NCBI RefSeq assembly: GCF_963675975.1
Contig: NZ_OY780939.1
Coordinates: 1,302,001 to 1,366,000 of the forward strand
Direction of reading: 5' to 3'
Source: Halarcobacter sp.
GTDB taxonomy: Bacteria; Campylobacterota; Campylobacteria; Campylobacterales; Arcobacteraceae
DNA: 64,000 nucleotides
The number at the start of each line of letters is the position of its first letter. The stretch's first letter is position 1. Both the position numbers and the translations under genes were made by a program. The notes under the pieces were generated by a model that was not told the origin of the DNA, did not search any database, and was given only the letters and a program-made list of their open reading frames with translations. Below, piece by piece: positions 34,243 to 43,992 of this stretch.

Positions 34243-34710
34243 ATGAAAAGAAAATTATTAATGACAGTAGCACTTACTGGATTATTAGGAACTGGTCTTT
34301 ATGCATATGGTGGAAATATGCAAGGTATGGATAAAGGTATGAGTTGCCCTAGTGGTATGAAAAGTTCTATGATGAAAAAACACAAAAAAATGAAAGATTT
34401 TGGTGTTATGGGTTTAATAAGAGATTTAAATTTATCTTCTGAACAAATGAAAGATATTCAAGAAATCAAACAAGATATGATGAAAAATAAAGTAAAATCT
34501 ACAGTTGCTTTTTCAAAAGATGGTTTTGACAAAGAGAAATATATTGAAATCATGAAACAAAAAAGAGATAATATGCTAGAATCAAAAGCTGAAATGATTG
34601 ATAGAGTATATAAAGTTTTAACTTCTGAACAAAAAGAGCAATTAAAAGTGCTTATGGATTTAAGAGAAGAAAAAATGGCTTCAATGATGAAAAAAAGGAT
34701 GAGATTTTGA
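34243..34710 (+). CDS. Spy/CpxP-like periplasmic protein
   Basis: A 155-residue protein with a signal peptide (GLYAYGG) and a Met-rich mature part (NMQGMDKGMSCPSGMKSSMM) ahead of two LTxxQ motifs, LNLSSEQM and VLTSEQK. This is the Spy/CpxP family: periplasmic chaperones that restrain their sensor kinase and respond to envelope or metal stress. The Met cluster suggests copper or silver binding. ATG at 34243 is chosen for AAGGA 7 nt upstream; the in-frame TTG at 34225 has no such site. It is the first gene of an operon with the regulator and kinase. Confidence 0.8.
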   Translation: MKRKLLMTVALTGLLGTGLYAYGGNMQGMDKGMSCPSGMKSSMMKKHKKMKDFGVMGLIRDLNLSSEQMKDIQEIKQDMMKNKVKSTVAFSKDGFDKEKYIEIMKQKRDNMLESKAEMIDRVYKVLTSEQKEQLKVLMDLREEKMASMMKKRMRF

Positions 34711-35390
34711 TAAAAATTGCTATGGTGGAAGATGATTTAGAATTAGCTGAAGTTCTAACTCAATACTTAAAGCAGTATAATATTGAAGTAATTAACTATG
34801 AGGAGCCGTATTTGGCTCTAAGTAGTTTAAAGTTAAATAAATTTGATTTAATAATATTAGATTTAACTCTTCCTGGAATGGATGGTTTAGATGTGTGTAA
34901 AGAGATTGTTAAAAATTTTGATACACCTATAATTATATCAAGTGCGAGAAGTGACATAACCGATAAGGTAACTGCTTTACAATTGGGTGCTGATGATTAT
35001 CTACCAAAGCCATATGATCCAAGGGAACTTGAAGTTAGAATAAAGACAATTTTAAGAAGATTTAATCATAATAATGATGATGTAAAAGAGGAAAAAGTTA
35101 AACTTTTTAATCTTGATTTGGATAAAAAAGAGATTACAAAAGAAGGAAAATATATAAAGTTGACAGCTGCCGAATATGAGGTTTTATCTTTAATGATACG
35201 AAGAGAAGGTTTTGTAATCAGTAGAGAAGATATATTTGATAACTCAGATTTGATGAATTCTGATTATGAAAGTTCAGGCTCTTTAGCTGTAATTATTAAT
35301 AGAATAAGGCATAAAATAGAAGATAATCCAAAAGAACCAAAATATTTACATACAATTAGAGGAATGGGGTATAAATTTACAAATGAATAG
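34707..35390 (+). CDS. OmpR-family response regulator
   Basis: A 227-residue regulator with receiver domain (acidic pocket EDD, phospho-acceptor Asp in IILDLTLPGMDG, switch Lys in LPKPYDPRE) and a C-terminal winged helix (YLHTIRGMGYKF). It starts with TTG overlapping the stop of the Spy-like gene and overlaps the kinase gene by 8 bp. It probably controls the Spy-like gene through the repeat at 34140, in the manner of CpxR. Confidence 0.9.
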   Translation: MIKIAMVEDDLELAEVLTQYLKQYNIEVINYEEPYLALSSLKLNKFDLIILDLTLPGMDGLDVCKEIVKNFDTPIIISSARSDITDKVTALQLGADDYLPKPYDPRELEVRIKTILRRFNHNNDDVKEEKVKLFNLDLDKKEITKEGKYIKLTAAEYEVLSLMIRREGFVISREDIFDNSDLMNSDYESSGSLAVIINRIRHKIEDNPKEPKYLHTIRGMGYKFTNE

Positions 35391-36624
35391 AGAATCAATA
35401 TTTTTTACAATCACAATAAGTTTTTTTATTTCTATTATTTTAGTAATAGTTAGTTTTGGTATTTTAATGATTGGTAATCAAAAAAGAGTAGAACACTACT
35501 TATTTGAAAAATATAGACCAGTTTCTCAAATGATATTTAAACGACATTTTAGAAAAGGTGGTTTTGATGAAAGATTTTATGAAAATTTAACATCTTTAAA
35601 TTTTAACATGATAGCTGAAAAGCCACAAATAAATAGTGTAACTTACAATCCAAAAACAAAAGTTTTAGCCCAAAGAAGATATAAAGATATACTTTTTAGA
35701 GTTCTACAATTAAATAATAAACAATATCTATATTTAAAAAAGAAACAAAATACCTTTTTAATAGAAGATAAAAATGATTTTACAGTAGATTCTAAAATAT
35801 ATATTATTTTAGGTTTTGCAATTATATTAATCACTTTGATTTTATCTTTTCTTGTAACTCTTAGAAAACTAATGCCATTAAAAATATTAAAAGATAAAGT
35901 TAGTACTTTAGGTGATGAAAACTTTGATTTTGAATGTTGTAATACCAATAGAAAAGATGAAGTTTCTTTATTAGCAAATGAATTTAAAATAAGTGCCAAA
36001 AAATTAAAAAAACTTAAAGAAGCTAGAAATGTTTTTATTAGAAACATAATGCATGAACTAAAAACACCTATAACAAAAGGGAAATTTCTAACTGAGTTAG
36101 AAAGAAATGAAGAAAACTACGAAAAACTAAAAGAGGTTTTCAATCGTTTAGAATCTTTAATAAATGAGTTTGCTTCAATTGAAGAGTTAATATCTTCTTC
36201 AAAAAATATTGAAAAAAGATATTACTTTTTAGATGATATTATTGATAATGCAAAAGATATTTTAATGTTAGATGATGAATTAGTTATTGAAAAATATGAG
36301 AATATAAAACTTGATATTAATTTTAAACTTTTTTCAATAGCAATTAAAAATCTAATTGATAATGCTATTAAATATTCTGATGATAAAAAAGTTACGATAA
36401 AAAATGATGGTGAAAATATAATTTTTGAAAATAGTGGAAAAGAGTTAGAGTTTGATTTAGAAAAATATTATGAACCATTTTTTGCCAATGAGGAAAAAAG
36501 AAAAAATTCATTTGGATTAGGTTTATATATTATTAGCAATATTTTAAAAGCAAATAATTATGTTTTAGAATATGAATATAAAGATGATAAAAATATTTTT
36601 ATATGTAAAAAGGAAGAGAAATAG
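35383..36624 (+). CDS. Sensor histidine kinase (CpxA/ArsS-like)
   Basis: A 413-residue membrane kinase: TM1 ~7-29, a ~105-residue periplasmic domain, TM2 ~138-160, HAMP-like linker, HisKA with phospho-acceptor His in IMHELKTPITKG, then HATPase with NLIDNAIKYS and FGLGLYII. It pairs with the regulator just upstream. The periplasmic part probably interacts with the Spy-like protein. Confidence 0.9.
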   Translation: MNRESIFFTITISFFISIILVIVSFGILMIGNQKRVEHYLFEKYRPVSQMIFKRHFRKGGFDERFYENLTSLNFNMIAEKPQINSVTYNPKTKVLAQRRYKDILFRVLQLNNKQYLYLKKKQNTFLIEDKNDFTVDSKIYIILGFAIILITLILSFLVTLRKLMPLKILKDKVSTLGDENFDFECCNTNRKDEVSLLANEFKISAKKLKKLKEARNVFIRNIMHELKTPITKGKFLTELERNEENYEKLKEVFNRLESLINEFASIEELISSSKNIEKRYYFLDDIIDNAKDILMLDDELVIEKYENIKLDINFKLFSIAIKNLIDNAIKYSDDKKVTIKNDGENIIFENSGKELEFDLEKYYEPFFANEEKRKNSFGLGLYIISNILKANNYVLEYEYKDDKNIFICKKEEK

Positions 36625-37754
36625 TATACGATATAGCTATTATAGGAGCAGGTGCAAGTGGTTTGATGTTTGCATCTAAAATAAAAAATAAAAATATCTG
36701 TTTAATAGAAAGTAATTCAAAAATAGGTCAAAAAATAAAAGTAAGTGGTGGAGCTAAATGTAATATTACAAATGAAAAAGTAAGTTGTGATAATTATTTA
36801 GGTGAGAAGAAACTTACTTCTTTTGTTTTAAAAGAGTTTTCAAATAAAGATTTATTAAATTTTTTAAATGAAAATGGTGTATATCCAAAAGTAAATCCCA
36901 AAATAGTAAAAGGAACATATTTTTGTAATTCTTCTCAAGATGTTATTGATATGTTTTCAAAAACCACAAGTCATGTAAAAAAGTTTTTAAATACAAAAGT
37001 TACTGATGTAAACTATGATGAAAACTTTATTATAAAAACAGATAATCAAAACATAAAAGCAAGAAAACTTGTAGTTGCAAGTGGAGGTTTATCATATGAG
37101 GGATTGGGGGCTTCAAGTATTGCTTTTGATATAGCAAAAAAATTTGGGCACACAGTAGCTAAACTAAATCCAGCTCTTGTTGGTTTTACTGTTCAAAAAG
37201 AGCAATTTTGGTTTAAAAAGTTAAGTGGTTTATCTCTTATGGTAAAAGCAAAAGTTGAAAATAAATCTTTTTATGGTTCTTTACTTTTTGCCCACAAAGG
37301 CTGCTCAGGGCCTGTTATTTTAAATAGCTCTTTATATTGGAAAAAAGGGAAAATGAGTTTTGATTTTTTACCAAATAAAAAAGTTAGAAAATTACTAGTT
37401 GGAAATGCTTTTATTAGTTCAAAGATTCCACTTCCAAAAAGATTTATGCAAGAGTTTTTAGAATCAATTGAATTAAAAGATAAACCTTGTAATAAATTAA
37501 ATGAAGAAGAGATAAAAAGATTAGAAACAATTCATGATTATGAGTTTTCACCTGCTGGTAATTTTGGATATACAAAAGCTGAAGTTACAAAAGGTGGAAT
37601 TTGTACAGATGAAATAGATATTCAATCTATGGAGAGTTTAAAACAAAAAGATTTATATTTTTTAGGAGAATGTTTGGATATAACAGGGGAACTTGGAGGT
37701 TATAACTTTCAATTTGCTTTTTCTAGTGCTGTATCTTGTGCAAATAGAATTTGA
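36621..37754 (+). CDS. HI0933/YhiN-family flavoprotein (non-canonical start)
   Basis: A 377-codon NAD(P)/FAD-dependent oxidoreductase of the HI0933 family. The dinucleotide-binding motif IIGAGASGLMFA is encoded at 36639-36674, followed by KVSGGAKCNITN and the closing TGELGGYNFQFAFSS. No ATG, GTG or TTG lies between the in-frame stop at 36606-36608 and this motif. The first normal start (TTG 36663) would remove the FAD site. I place the start at ATA 36621, after AGGAAGAG, as the least bad choice; GTA 36624 is the alternative. The frame overlaps the kinase stop. Confidence 0.75.
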   Translation: MVYDIAIIGAGASGLMFASKIKNKNICLIESNSKIGQKIKVSGGAKCNITNEKVSCDNYLGEKKLTSFVLKEFSNKDLLNFLNENGVYPKVNPKIVKGTYFCNSSQDVIDMFSKTTSHVKKFLNTKVTDVNYDENFIIKTDNQNIKARKLVVASGGLSYEGLGASSIAFDIAKKFGHTVAKLNPALVGFTVQKEQFWFKKLSGLSLMVKAKVENKSFYGSLLFAHKGCSGPVILNSSLYWKKGKMSFDFLPNKKVRKLLVGNAFISSKIPLPKRFMQEFLESIELKDKPCNKLNEEEIKRLETIHDYEFSPAGNFGYTKAEVTKGGICTDEIDIQSMESLKQKDLYFLGECLDITGELGGYNFQFAFSSAVSCANRI

Positions 37755-37785
37755 TTAAGCTAGTAACAAAATGTTACTAACTTAA
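37755..37785. terminator. Bidirectional hairpin between HI0933-like and BCCT genes
   Basis: TTAAG-C-TAGTAACA / TGTTACTA-A-CTTAA, a 14-bp stem with one mismatch and an AAA loop, beginning right at the end of the flavoprotein gene and reaching the BCCT stop codon. Confidence 0.65.
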
Positions 37786-39750
37786 TAAGTGAATAAAGTG
37801 CATATGTTTTTGATAGTGGTCAACAATATCATTTCTGATACCATCTTTTGACCATCCCATAATATCATAATCTTGTCCCCCTTCAATTAGGTGAACAACT
37901 GCACAATAATATAATTCCTCTTCTGTTCTTTCATTGTCATCTTTTTCATCAACAGCAAAACTAGGTTTAACTCTTGGCTCAACTTTTACTTTATATATAA
38001 AGTTTTTATTTTCACCAAAATTACCCTCTTCACCTAAAACAACAGTTAAAGATATACCATCATCTGACTCTTTTACTAAAACATCCAATTCATGTTTTTT
38101 TAATTCTTCAGCCACATCATTTACAGCAGGAGAGGTAACCTTTTTAATAAATTTTTTTACATTTGTTTTAGAAGGGTAGTCAATTATATTACTTAATCTT
38201 GTATCCCAATCAGCAGTATTATTTGTGGTTGTTATTTGAGTAGGGTTATATTGTAAACTCTCTTTTTTAGCTATATCTACTCTTAAAGCTTTTATTAGTC
38301 CATAGCAGGCTATGAGTAAAACAATAGCAAAAGGTAAAGCACTGGCAATGGTCATTGTTTGTAAAGCACTTAAACCTCCAACTAAAATTAAGACTGAAGC
38401 AACAACACCTTCTCCAACGGCCCAATAAACTCTTTGCCAAATTGGAGTATTGTCATTACCATTTGAACAAAGCATATCAATAACCATAGAACCAGAATCC
38501 GAAGATGTAACAAAAAATACTATAACCATAACTGTAGCAACTATAGATGTAAGTCCACTAAAACTAAAATGTTCTAAAAAGGCAAAAATTGCTACAGGTA
38601 CATTGTCTTTAACAACTTGTCCAAATTGGATTAAACCATCATCTAAGATTAAACTAATAGCTGAATTACCAAAAAATGTCATCCACATTAAAGTAAATCC
38701 AGTTGGTACTAAAAGAACACCTAAAGTAAACTCTCTAATTGTTCTACCTCTTGAAATCCTTGCAATAAAAAGTCCAACAAATGGTGACCAAGATATCCAC
38801 CAAGCCCAATAAAGAATGGTCCAACCACCTATCCAATCAGTTTTTTGATAGGCAAAGAGATTAAAGGTACTTTTTAATAAGTTTGATGCATAATCACCAA
38901 CATTTTGTACGTAAGCTTGAAGTAAGAAAATAGTATTTCCTGCAACCAATACAAAAAGTAGAAGTAATACAGCTAACACTAGATTTATTTCTGAAAGTAT
39001 TTTGATACCTTTATCAAGTCCAGTTGTAACTGAAATTGTTGCAAGACCAGTTACAGCAATGATTAAAATTACTTGTGAAGTTGTATTAACTGGTACATCC
39101 CATAAATAGTTTAACCCTGTATTTACTTGTAATACTCCATAACCTAAAGAGGTTGCAACCCCAAATAAAGTACCGATTACTGCAAAAATATCAACTGCGT
39201 GACCAATTGGTCCATATATTTTATCCCCAATTAGAGGATAAAGTGCAGATCTTAAAGTTAAAGGAAGATTATGTCTATAACTAAAAAATGCCAAAATAAT
39301 TGCAACGATTGCATAAATTGCCCAAGCGTGTAAACCCCAGTGAAAAAAAGTGATTTTTAAAGCTTCTTTGGCTGCTTCAATTGTACTTCCTTCTCCTACA
39401 GGTGGGTTTAAAAAGTGCATTACAGGTTCAGCAACACCAAAAAACATTAAACCAATTCCCATCCCAGCTGAAAATAGCATGGCAAACCACGAAAGATATG
39501 AGTAATCTGCCGTAGAGTGATCAGGACCTAGTTTAATATCTCCATATTTCGAAAGTGCTAAATAAAATACAGTGATTAATATTATTGCAACTGATAGTAC
39601 ATAAAACCAACTACCATTTTGTACAATAACATTTTGTAAGTTTTTAAAAAAATTATCAGCTACTTTTGGAAATATAGATGCAAACAATGCTAGCAAAATG
39701 ATTAGTCCAGAAGAAGTGAAAAAAACATGTTTGTTAAGTTTTGATTTCAT
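37777..39750 (-). CDS. BCCT-family betaine/choline/carnitine transporter
   Basis: A 657-residue transporter with 12 membrane segments and the BCCT signature WTILYWAWWISWSPFVG, and FFHWGLHAWAIYA. The C-terminal ~150 residues are cytoplasmic, longer than in many members, and may sense osmotic state. It takes up compatible solutes with Na+ or H+, fitting a marine or brackish host. The ATG at 39750 is chosen for AAGGA 8 nt upstream; a longer in-frame start at 39789 has no ribosome site. The spacer to 40043 is AT-rich. Confidence 0.9.
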   Translation of the reverse strand: MKSKLNKHVFFTSSGLIILLALFASIFPKVADNFFKNLQNVIVQNGSWFYVLSVAIILITVFYLALSKYGDIKLGPDHSTADYSYLSWFAMLFSAGMGIGLMFFGVAEPVMHFLNPPVGEGSTIEAAKEALKITFFHWGLHAWAIYAIVAIILAFFSYRHNLPLTLRSALYPLIGDKIYGPIGHAVDIFAVIGTLFGVATSLGYGVLQVNTGLNYLWDVPVNTTSQVILIIAVTGLATISVTTGLDKGIKILSEINLVLAVLLLLFVLVAGNTIFLLQAYVQNVGDYASNLLKSTFNLFAYQKTDWIGGWTILYWAWWISWSPFVGLFIARISRGRTIREFTLGVLLVPTGFTLMWMTFFGNSAISLILDDGLIQFGQVVKDNVPVAIFAFLEHFSFSGLTSIVATVMVIVFFVTSSDSGSMVIDMLCSNGNDNTPIWQRVYWAVGEGVVASVLILVGGLSALQTMTIASALPFAIVLLIACYGLIKALRVDIAKKESLQYNPTQITTTNNTADWDTRLSNIIDYPSKTNVKKFIKKVTSPAVNDVAEELKKHELDVLVKESDDGISLTVVLGEEGNFGENKNFIYKVKVEPRVKPSFAVDEKDDNERTEEELYYCAVVHLIEGGQDYDIMGWSKDGIRNDIVDHYQKHMHFIHLLS

Positions 39751-39980
39751 TAAAATCCTTTTAATAGTTTTATTATACAAATTGTACACAATATCTATTT
39801 TATTATTTTTTTCTTAATCCATTGAATTTAATAAATTATTATATAAAAAAAGTGCATATAAAATTATTTTTTTATATTTAAAATTAGATAATTTTTTAAT
39901 AAAATATTATTTTGACTTAAAAAAGCTTAATAAAAGTAGATAATAATGTAAAAAATGTATATAAAATTATTAAAATAATC

Positions 39981-40009
39981 TTGAAAAAACTGTATAAACA
40001 AGTTATAAT
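39981..40009 (+). promoter_or_regulatory. Sigma70-type promoter of the CZB chemoreceptor operon
   Basis: TTGAAA (39981-39986), 17-bp spacer, TATAAT (40004-40009), 34 bp before the start codon at 40044. Confidence 0.65.
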
Positions 40010-40043
40010 AAAATATTATAAAATAAACTAAAGGCAAAGTTTA

Positions 40044-41447
40044 ATGTTTTTTTCAGGTTCCAAGCATAAAGATGAAGAGATTCTTCAACTAAAAAAAGAG
40101 ATAGAAGGTTTAAAAGAACAGTTAGAGCAAAAAAATCAAAAAGTTGAATCTTTACAAAAAAAAGTTGAAGATTCTATATCAAGCATAGAATTAGAAAATG
40201 TAAAAAAAGAATTAGATATTTATATTCAAATGGCAGGGTTTTCACAAAGTGAAGGGCTAATGGTATTTGGAAAAGATGATAAAGTATTTTTTAGAAATAA
40301 AAATACCATTGAACATGGGGTTGATGAACATGTTGTATTAAATGCAGTTAAAAACTCTTCAGATAGAGTGATTCTAAATGACTGTGAAGCTTCTGTTGCA
40401 ATAAAAGAGTTTAATGATTACACTATAGTATCATTAAAGCAAACTTCAATACATGATAAAAAAGATGGTGGCTTACTTGAAAGACATAATAAGAATATGA
40501 CTAATTCTTTATCAACAACACAAAATGCATATTTGAGTTTATTAGAAGAATTAAAATCTATGATGAAAGAATCAAAAGAAACTGCAGAGGGTTCAACAAA
40601 GGGATTAAACCTTACAAATGATATTGTTCAAGATACAGAAAAACTGCATAGTGAAATTGAGATTGAACATGAAGTTGTTAATTCATTGGTTTCAAAAAGC
40701 AAAGATATTTCAGATGTTATTAATATAATTCAAGAGATTGCCTTTCAAACAAATATTCTTTCACTTAATGCAGCAGTTGAAGCAGCAACTGCAGGTGAAG
40801 CAGGGAAAGGTTTTGCAGTAGTTGCACAAGAAGTAAGAAATCTTGCAAATAGGTCAGCTGAGGCAGCAACACAGATAAAAAATGTTGTAGATTCTATTCA
40901 ATTAGAAACAGGAAGAATCAAAAAAAGCTCAGAAAGTGTTGCTGTTGTAGTAAACCAAACAAAAGACAGAGTTTTAGTTTTAAGTGATTTAATGAATACT
41001 TTCCAAAGAAACTCAAACAGAGCTGTTTATGAGGTGGAAAGTATTTCAAATAAAATCTTTATAAACTTAGCTAAACTAGACCATGTTATTTATAAAAACA
41101 ATCTTTATCAGTTAATATTTGGTGGAGAACACAACTTTAACCCTGTTGATCATCATAACTGTAGACTTGGAAAATGGTATGATTCAGGATTAGGAAAAGA
41201 AGAGTTTAGTATGGTTCCTTCATATAAAAATCTTGAAAAACACCATTCGATTGTACATGATGAAGCAAATTCATTGGCAAAAGAGTGTTCAGGTCACTCT
41301 GTTTCATGTTCTAAACAATTAATTGAAACAAAAATAGAATTTGTTGAAGATGCAAGTGAACAAGTGTTTGTTTATTTAGATAGAATTTTAGAAGAAAAAA
41401 ATAATTTGATTATGAAAGAGGCTGCTTCTAGGCTTTTTAATGAATAA
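40044..41447 (+). CDS. Soluble chemoreceptor with CZB zinc-binding domain (TlpD-like)
   Basis: A 467-residue cytoplasmic chemoreceptor without membrane segments: N-terminal coiled coil (~10-55), a PAS-like region (~60-150), signalling tip [17 protein letters not shown] (~235-250), and a C-terminal CZB domain with the His-x-Cys-Arg-Leu-Gly-Lys-Trp-Tyr motif [12 protein letters not shown] and HHSIVHDEA. In H. pylori TlpD this domain binds zinc and responds to oxidants. It heads an operon with a response regulator and two kinase-like proteins, so it may feed signals beyond the flagellar motor. Confidence 0.9.
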   Translation: MFFSGSKHKDEEILQLKKEIEGLKEQLEQKNQKVESLQKKVEDSISSIELENVKKELDIYIQMAGFSQSEGLMVFGKDDKVFFRNKNTIEHGVDEHVVLNAVKNSSDRVILNDCEASVAIKEFNDYTIVSLKQTSIHDKKDGGLLERHNKNMTNSLSTTQNAYLSLLEELKSMMKESKETAEGSTKGLNLTNDIVQDTEKLHSEIEIEHEVVNSLVSKSKDISDVINIIQEIAFQTNILSLNAAVEAATAGEAGKGFAVVAQEVRNLANRSAEAATQIKNVVDSIQLETGRIKKSSESVAVVVNQTKDRVLVLSDLMNTFQRNSNRAVYEVESISNKIFINLAKLDHVIYKNNLYQLIFGGEHNFNPVDHHNCRLGKWYDSGLGKEEFSMVPSYKNLEKHHSIVHDEANSLAKECSGHSVSCSKQLIETKIEFVEDASEQVFVYLDRILEEKNNLIMKEAASRLFNE

Positions 41448-41459
41448 TTTGGAGAAAAA

Positions 41460-41837
41460 ATGAGCGATAAAATTTATGAAATAGCAGTTGTGGATGATGA
41501 AACTGAAATCTTAAGTATGATACAAAAATTCTTAGGAAAAATTGGTAAATATAAAGTAACAACATTTTCAAACCCAGTTGTTGCAGTTAATTCTATAGAA
41601 AAAGATAAATTTGATCTGATTCTTTTAGATATTATGATGCCTCAAATGAGTGGATTAGAAGCTTTAGAAAAAATTATTGAAAAAAATCCTTCACAAAAAG
41701 TTTGTATGATGACAGCTTATTCTACATTGGATAAAGTTTTAAAATCACATAAAGAGGGTGCTACTAATTATGTAATGAAACCTTTTTCTTCTCTACAAGC
41801 TTTAGAAACGAAGATTAAAAATATATTAGATTCATAG
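41460..41837 (+). CDS. Single-domain response regulator (CheY-like)
   Basis: A 125-residue receiver domain: acidic pocket VVDDE, phospho-acceptor Asp in LILLDIMMPQMSG, Thr in MMTAYS and Lys in VMKPFSS. It has no output domain. It starts 12 bp after the CZB chemoreceptor and ends 4 bp before the kinase-like gene. It probably passes phosphate between the operon's kinase and another target. Confidence 0.9.
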   Translation: MSDKIYEIAVVDDETEILSMIQKFLGKIGKYKVTTFSNPVVAVNSIEKDKFDLILLDIMMPQMSGLEALEKIIEKNPSQKVCMMTAYSTLDKVLKSHKEGATNYVMKPFSSLQALETKIKNILDS

Positions 41838-41841
41838 ACAT

Positions 41842-43992
41842 ATGTATTTTAAGAGATTATTAAATTGGTATATTCTCTTATCTATTGTTTTAGTTGTATT
41901 TATTGTAGTATTTTTTAAAACTTTTGAAAAGAAAGAGAAAGACTTAGTTTTAAAAAATACGATTGTAAAGCTAGATAAAGTTTACCAAAAATATTTACAA
42001 AATATAAAAGAGTACAATGAAATACTCTTTTTTAATCATATTGCTAGTAATGAAAAATTAAATGCTTTAATTATAAAAAAAGATAAATCTTTAGAAGAAG
42101 AATCTTATATAAAAAAAAATTTAGATAATTTATCAAGTTTTTTTAAAACCTATAATATTGATGAATTAACTATTTATTCTAATGATTTTAAAACTATTTA
42201 CAATAGCCGTTATGAAATTGAAAAAAATCATCTAAATAATACTCACAAAAAAATTTTAGAAGATTTAACAAAAAATAAAAATGAACTATCTTCTATTGTA
42301 GTTTCAAATACAAATGCCTCATTAAAAATTTTTAAACCCATTTTAGATAAAAATCATTTTGTACAAGCTATTTTTGAAACTTCAATTGATTTACCTAAAT
42401 TTTCTCATAAAATATCAATAAATGAAAATATTGATATAAAATATATTTTTAAAAAATCTATTTTGGAAAAATCTTTAGATAGTAAATTTTTAGAAAACTA
42501 CTTGCCCTATGTTTATGATACAAATTATCTTTATAAAAAATCATTTTTCACTAGTAGAAATAGTAATGAATTAGATAAACATGAAGTTGAGTATAAACTA
42601 AACAAAGAATCTAGGTTTGAACTAATTTCAATGAAAAATAATCAAACTTATTTAACTAGTTTTGTTCCCATATCAAAATATTTTTCAGATGATAAAATAG
42701 GATATATTATATTTGATATGAACTTTTCTAGATATTCTGAAATTTCACATAACTATAATCTATTGACCCTGTTTACAATTTTTCTATTATTATTTGTTTT
42801 CATTGTATTTGATCAATATAAAAGAAGAAAAAAACTTTTTTATAATTTACAATTGAAATTAAATAGTATTACAAAAAGTATTGATAAATATGTAATCCTT
42901 GTTGAAACAGATTTAGAAGGGATAATAACTTATTGCTCACAAGCTTTTTGTGATATTAGTGGGTATAAAAAAAGTGAAATAATTGGTAGACCAATAAGTA
43001 TTGTTAGAAATCCAGATATATCAAAAAAGTTTTTCGAAAGTATGTGGGATAAAATATCTCAGGGTAAAACTTGGGAAGGGGAGATAAAGAATTTAGATAA
43101 AAATGGTAATTCTTATTGGGAAAAAGGGGTGATTTCTCCAATATATTCCATTAATAAAAGAATTGTAGGTTATAGAGCAATAAAAGTAAATATTACAGAT
43201 GAAAAACAATTACAAAAGGTAAATAGCCTATTAAAAAAAGAGTTGTTTTTTAAATTAAATGAGATTAAGACAAGTGATCAATTAAAAGTTGATGAGTCAA
43301 AAATTAAATTAATGAGTCAAATTCTTGATACCTTTTCAAGTGAATGGAAAAAGCCTATTTCTAATATAAGTTCAAATTTACTAGATTTTGAAAATAGAGT
43401 AGATACTGCAAGATATACAAAAAAAGATTTAAAAGAGTTTGTTTTAAATCAAAAAGAAGAGATTAAATATTTATCAATAAATCTAAATGAATTTAGAAAA
43501 CTATTTATAGATAGTGATAAAAATGATAAATATAATATCTCTGAAGTTGTTCATTCGGCAATAGACTCTTTTAGTAATGAAAATATAGTATTTGAATTCA
43601 AAGGGGATAAAACACTAGAAAATTATGGTGTTTTTTATGATTTAAAAAAGGTTATATCAGGAATCATAATAAACTCAATTGATGCATTTAAAAGTAAAAA
43701 AATTGAAGAGAAAAAAATTAGTATAGAATTGATTGCAGAACAAGATATAGCAACTTTAAAAATATCAGATAATGCAGGAGGAATTTCAAAAGAGTTTCTT
43801 CCTAAAATATTTGATTATAACTTTTCTACAAAATATCATACCAAAGTTGATGGGTTACCTTTATATCTTGCAAAGTTAATTATAGAAAAATCTGATGGAA
43901 AGATGTGGGTTGAAAATATAGAGAATGGGTGTTGTTTTTTTATTGAATTAAAAATAAAAGATAGAAGAAGTGAAAGAAGAGAATTAATATGA
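41842..43992 (+). CDS. PAS sensor with histidine-kinase-like core lacking the phospho-acceptor His
   Basis: A 716-residue protein: TM1 ~8-26, a ~280-residue extracytoplasmic sensor, TM2 ~308-326, a PAS domain ~340-445 (CDISGYKKSEIIGRP), then a kinase core. Where related kinases have a His in an AHQWRQP-type box, this reads SSEWKKPISN, with Ser in place of His. The ATPase domain keeps INSIDAF, SDNAGG and VDGLPLYLAK. It may act as a pseudokinase partner of the kinase encoded just after it, with which it shares ATGA. Confidence 0.8.
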   Translation: MYFKRLLNWYILLSIVLVVFIVVFFKTFEKKEKDLVLKNTIVKLDKVYQKYLQNIKEYNEILFFNHIASNEKLNALIIKKDKSLEEESYIKKNLDNLSSFFKTYNIDELTIYSNDFKTIYNSRYEIEKNHLNNTHKKILEDLTKNKNELSSIVVSNTNASLKIFKPILDKNHFVQAIFETSIDLPKFSHKISINENIDIKYIFKKSILEKSLDSKFLENYLPYVYDTNYLYKKSFFTSRNSNELDKHEVEYKLNKESRFELISMKNNQTYLTSFVPISKYFSDDKIGYIIFDMNFSRYSEISHNYNLLTLFTIFLLLFVFIVFDQYKRRKKLFYNLQLKLNSITKSIDKYVILVETDLEGIITYCSQAFCDISGYKKSEIIGRPISIVRNPDISKKFFESMWDKISQGKTWEGEIKNLDKNGNSYWEKGVISPIYSINKRIVGYRAIKVNITDEKQLQKVNSLLKKELFFKLNEIKTSDQLKVDESKIKLMSQILDTFSSEWKKPISNISSNLLDFENRVDTARYTKKDLKEFVLNQKEEIKYLSINLNEFRKLFIDSDKNDKYNISEVVHSAIDSFSNENIVFEFKGDKTLENYGVFYDLKKVISGIIINSIDAFKSKKIEEKKISIELIAEQDIATLKISDNAGGISKEFLPKIFDYNFSTKYHTKVDGLPLYLAKLIIEKSDGKMWVENIENGCCFFIELKIKDRRSERRELI

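Noticed and set aside
37772-37779. TGTTACTA as a further Pho-box half site
   Set aside because: It is one arm of the bidirectional terminator, has no second 7-mer at 11 bp, and lies between two gene ends.
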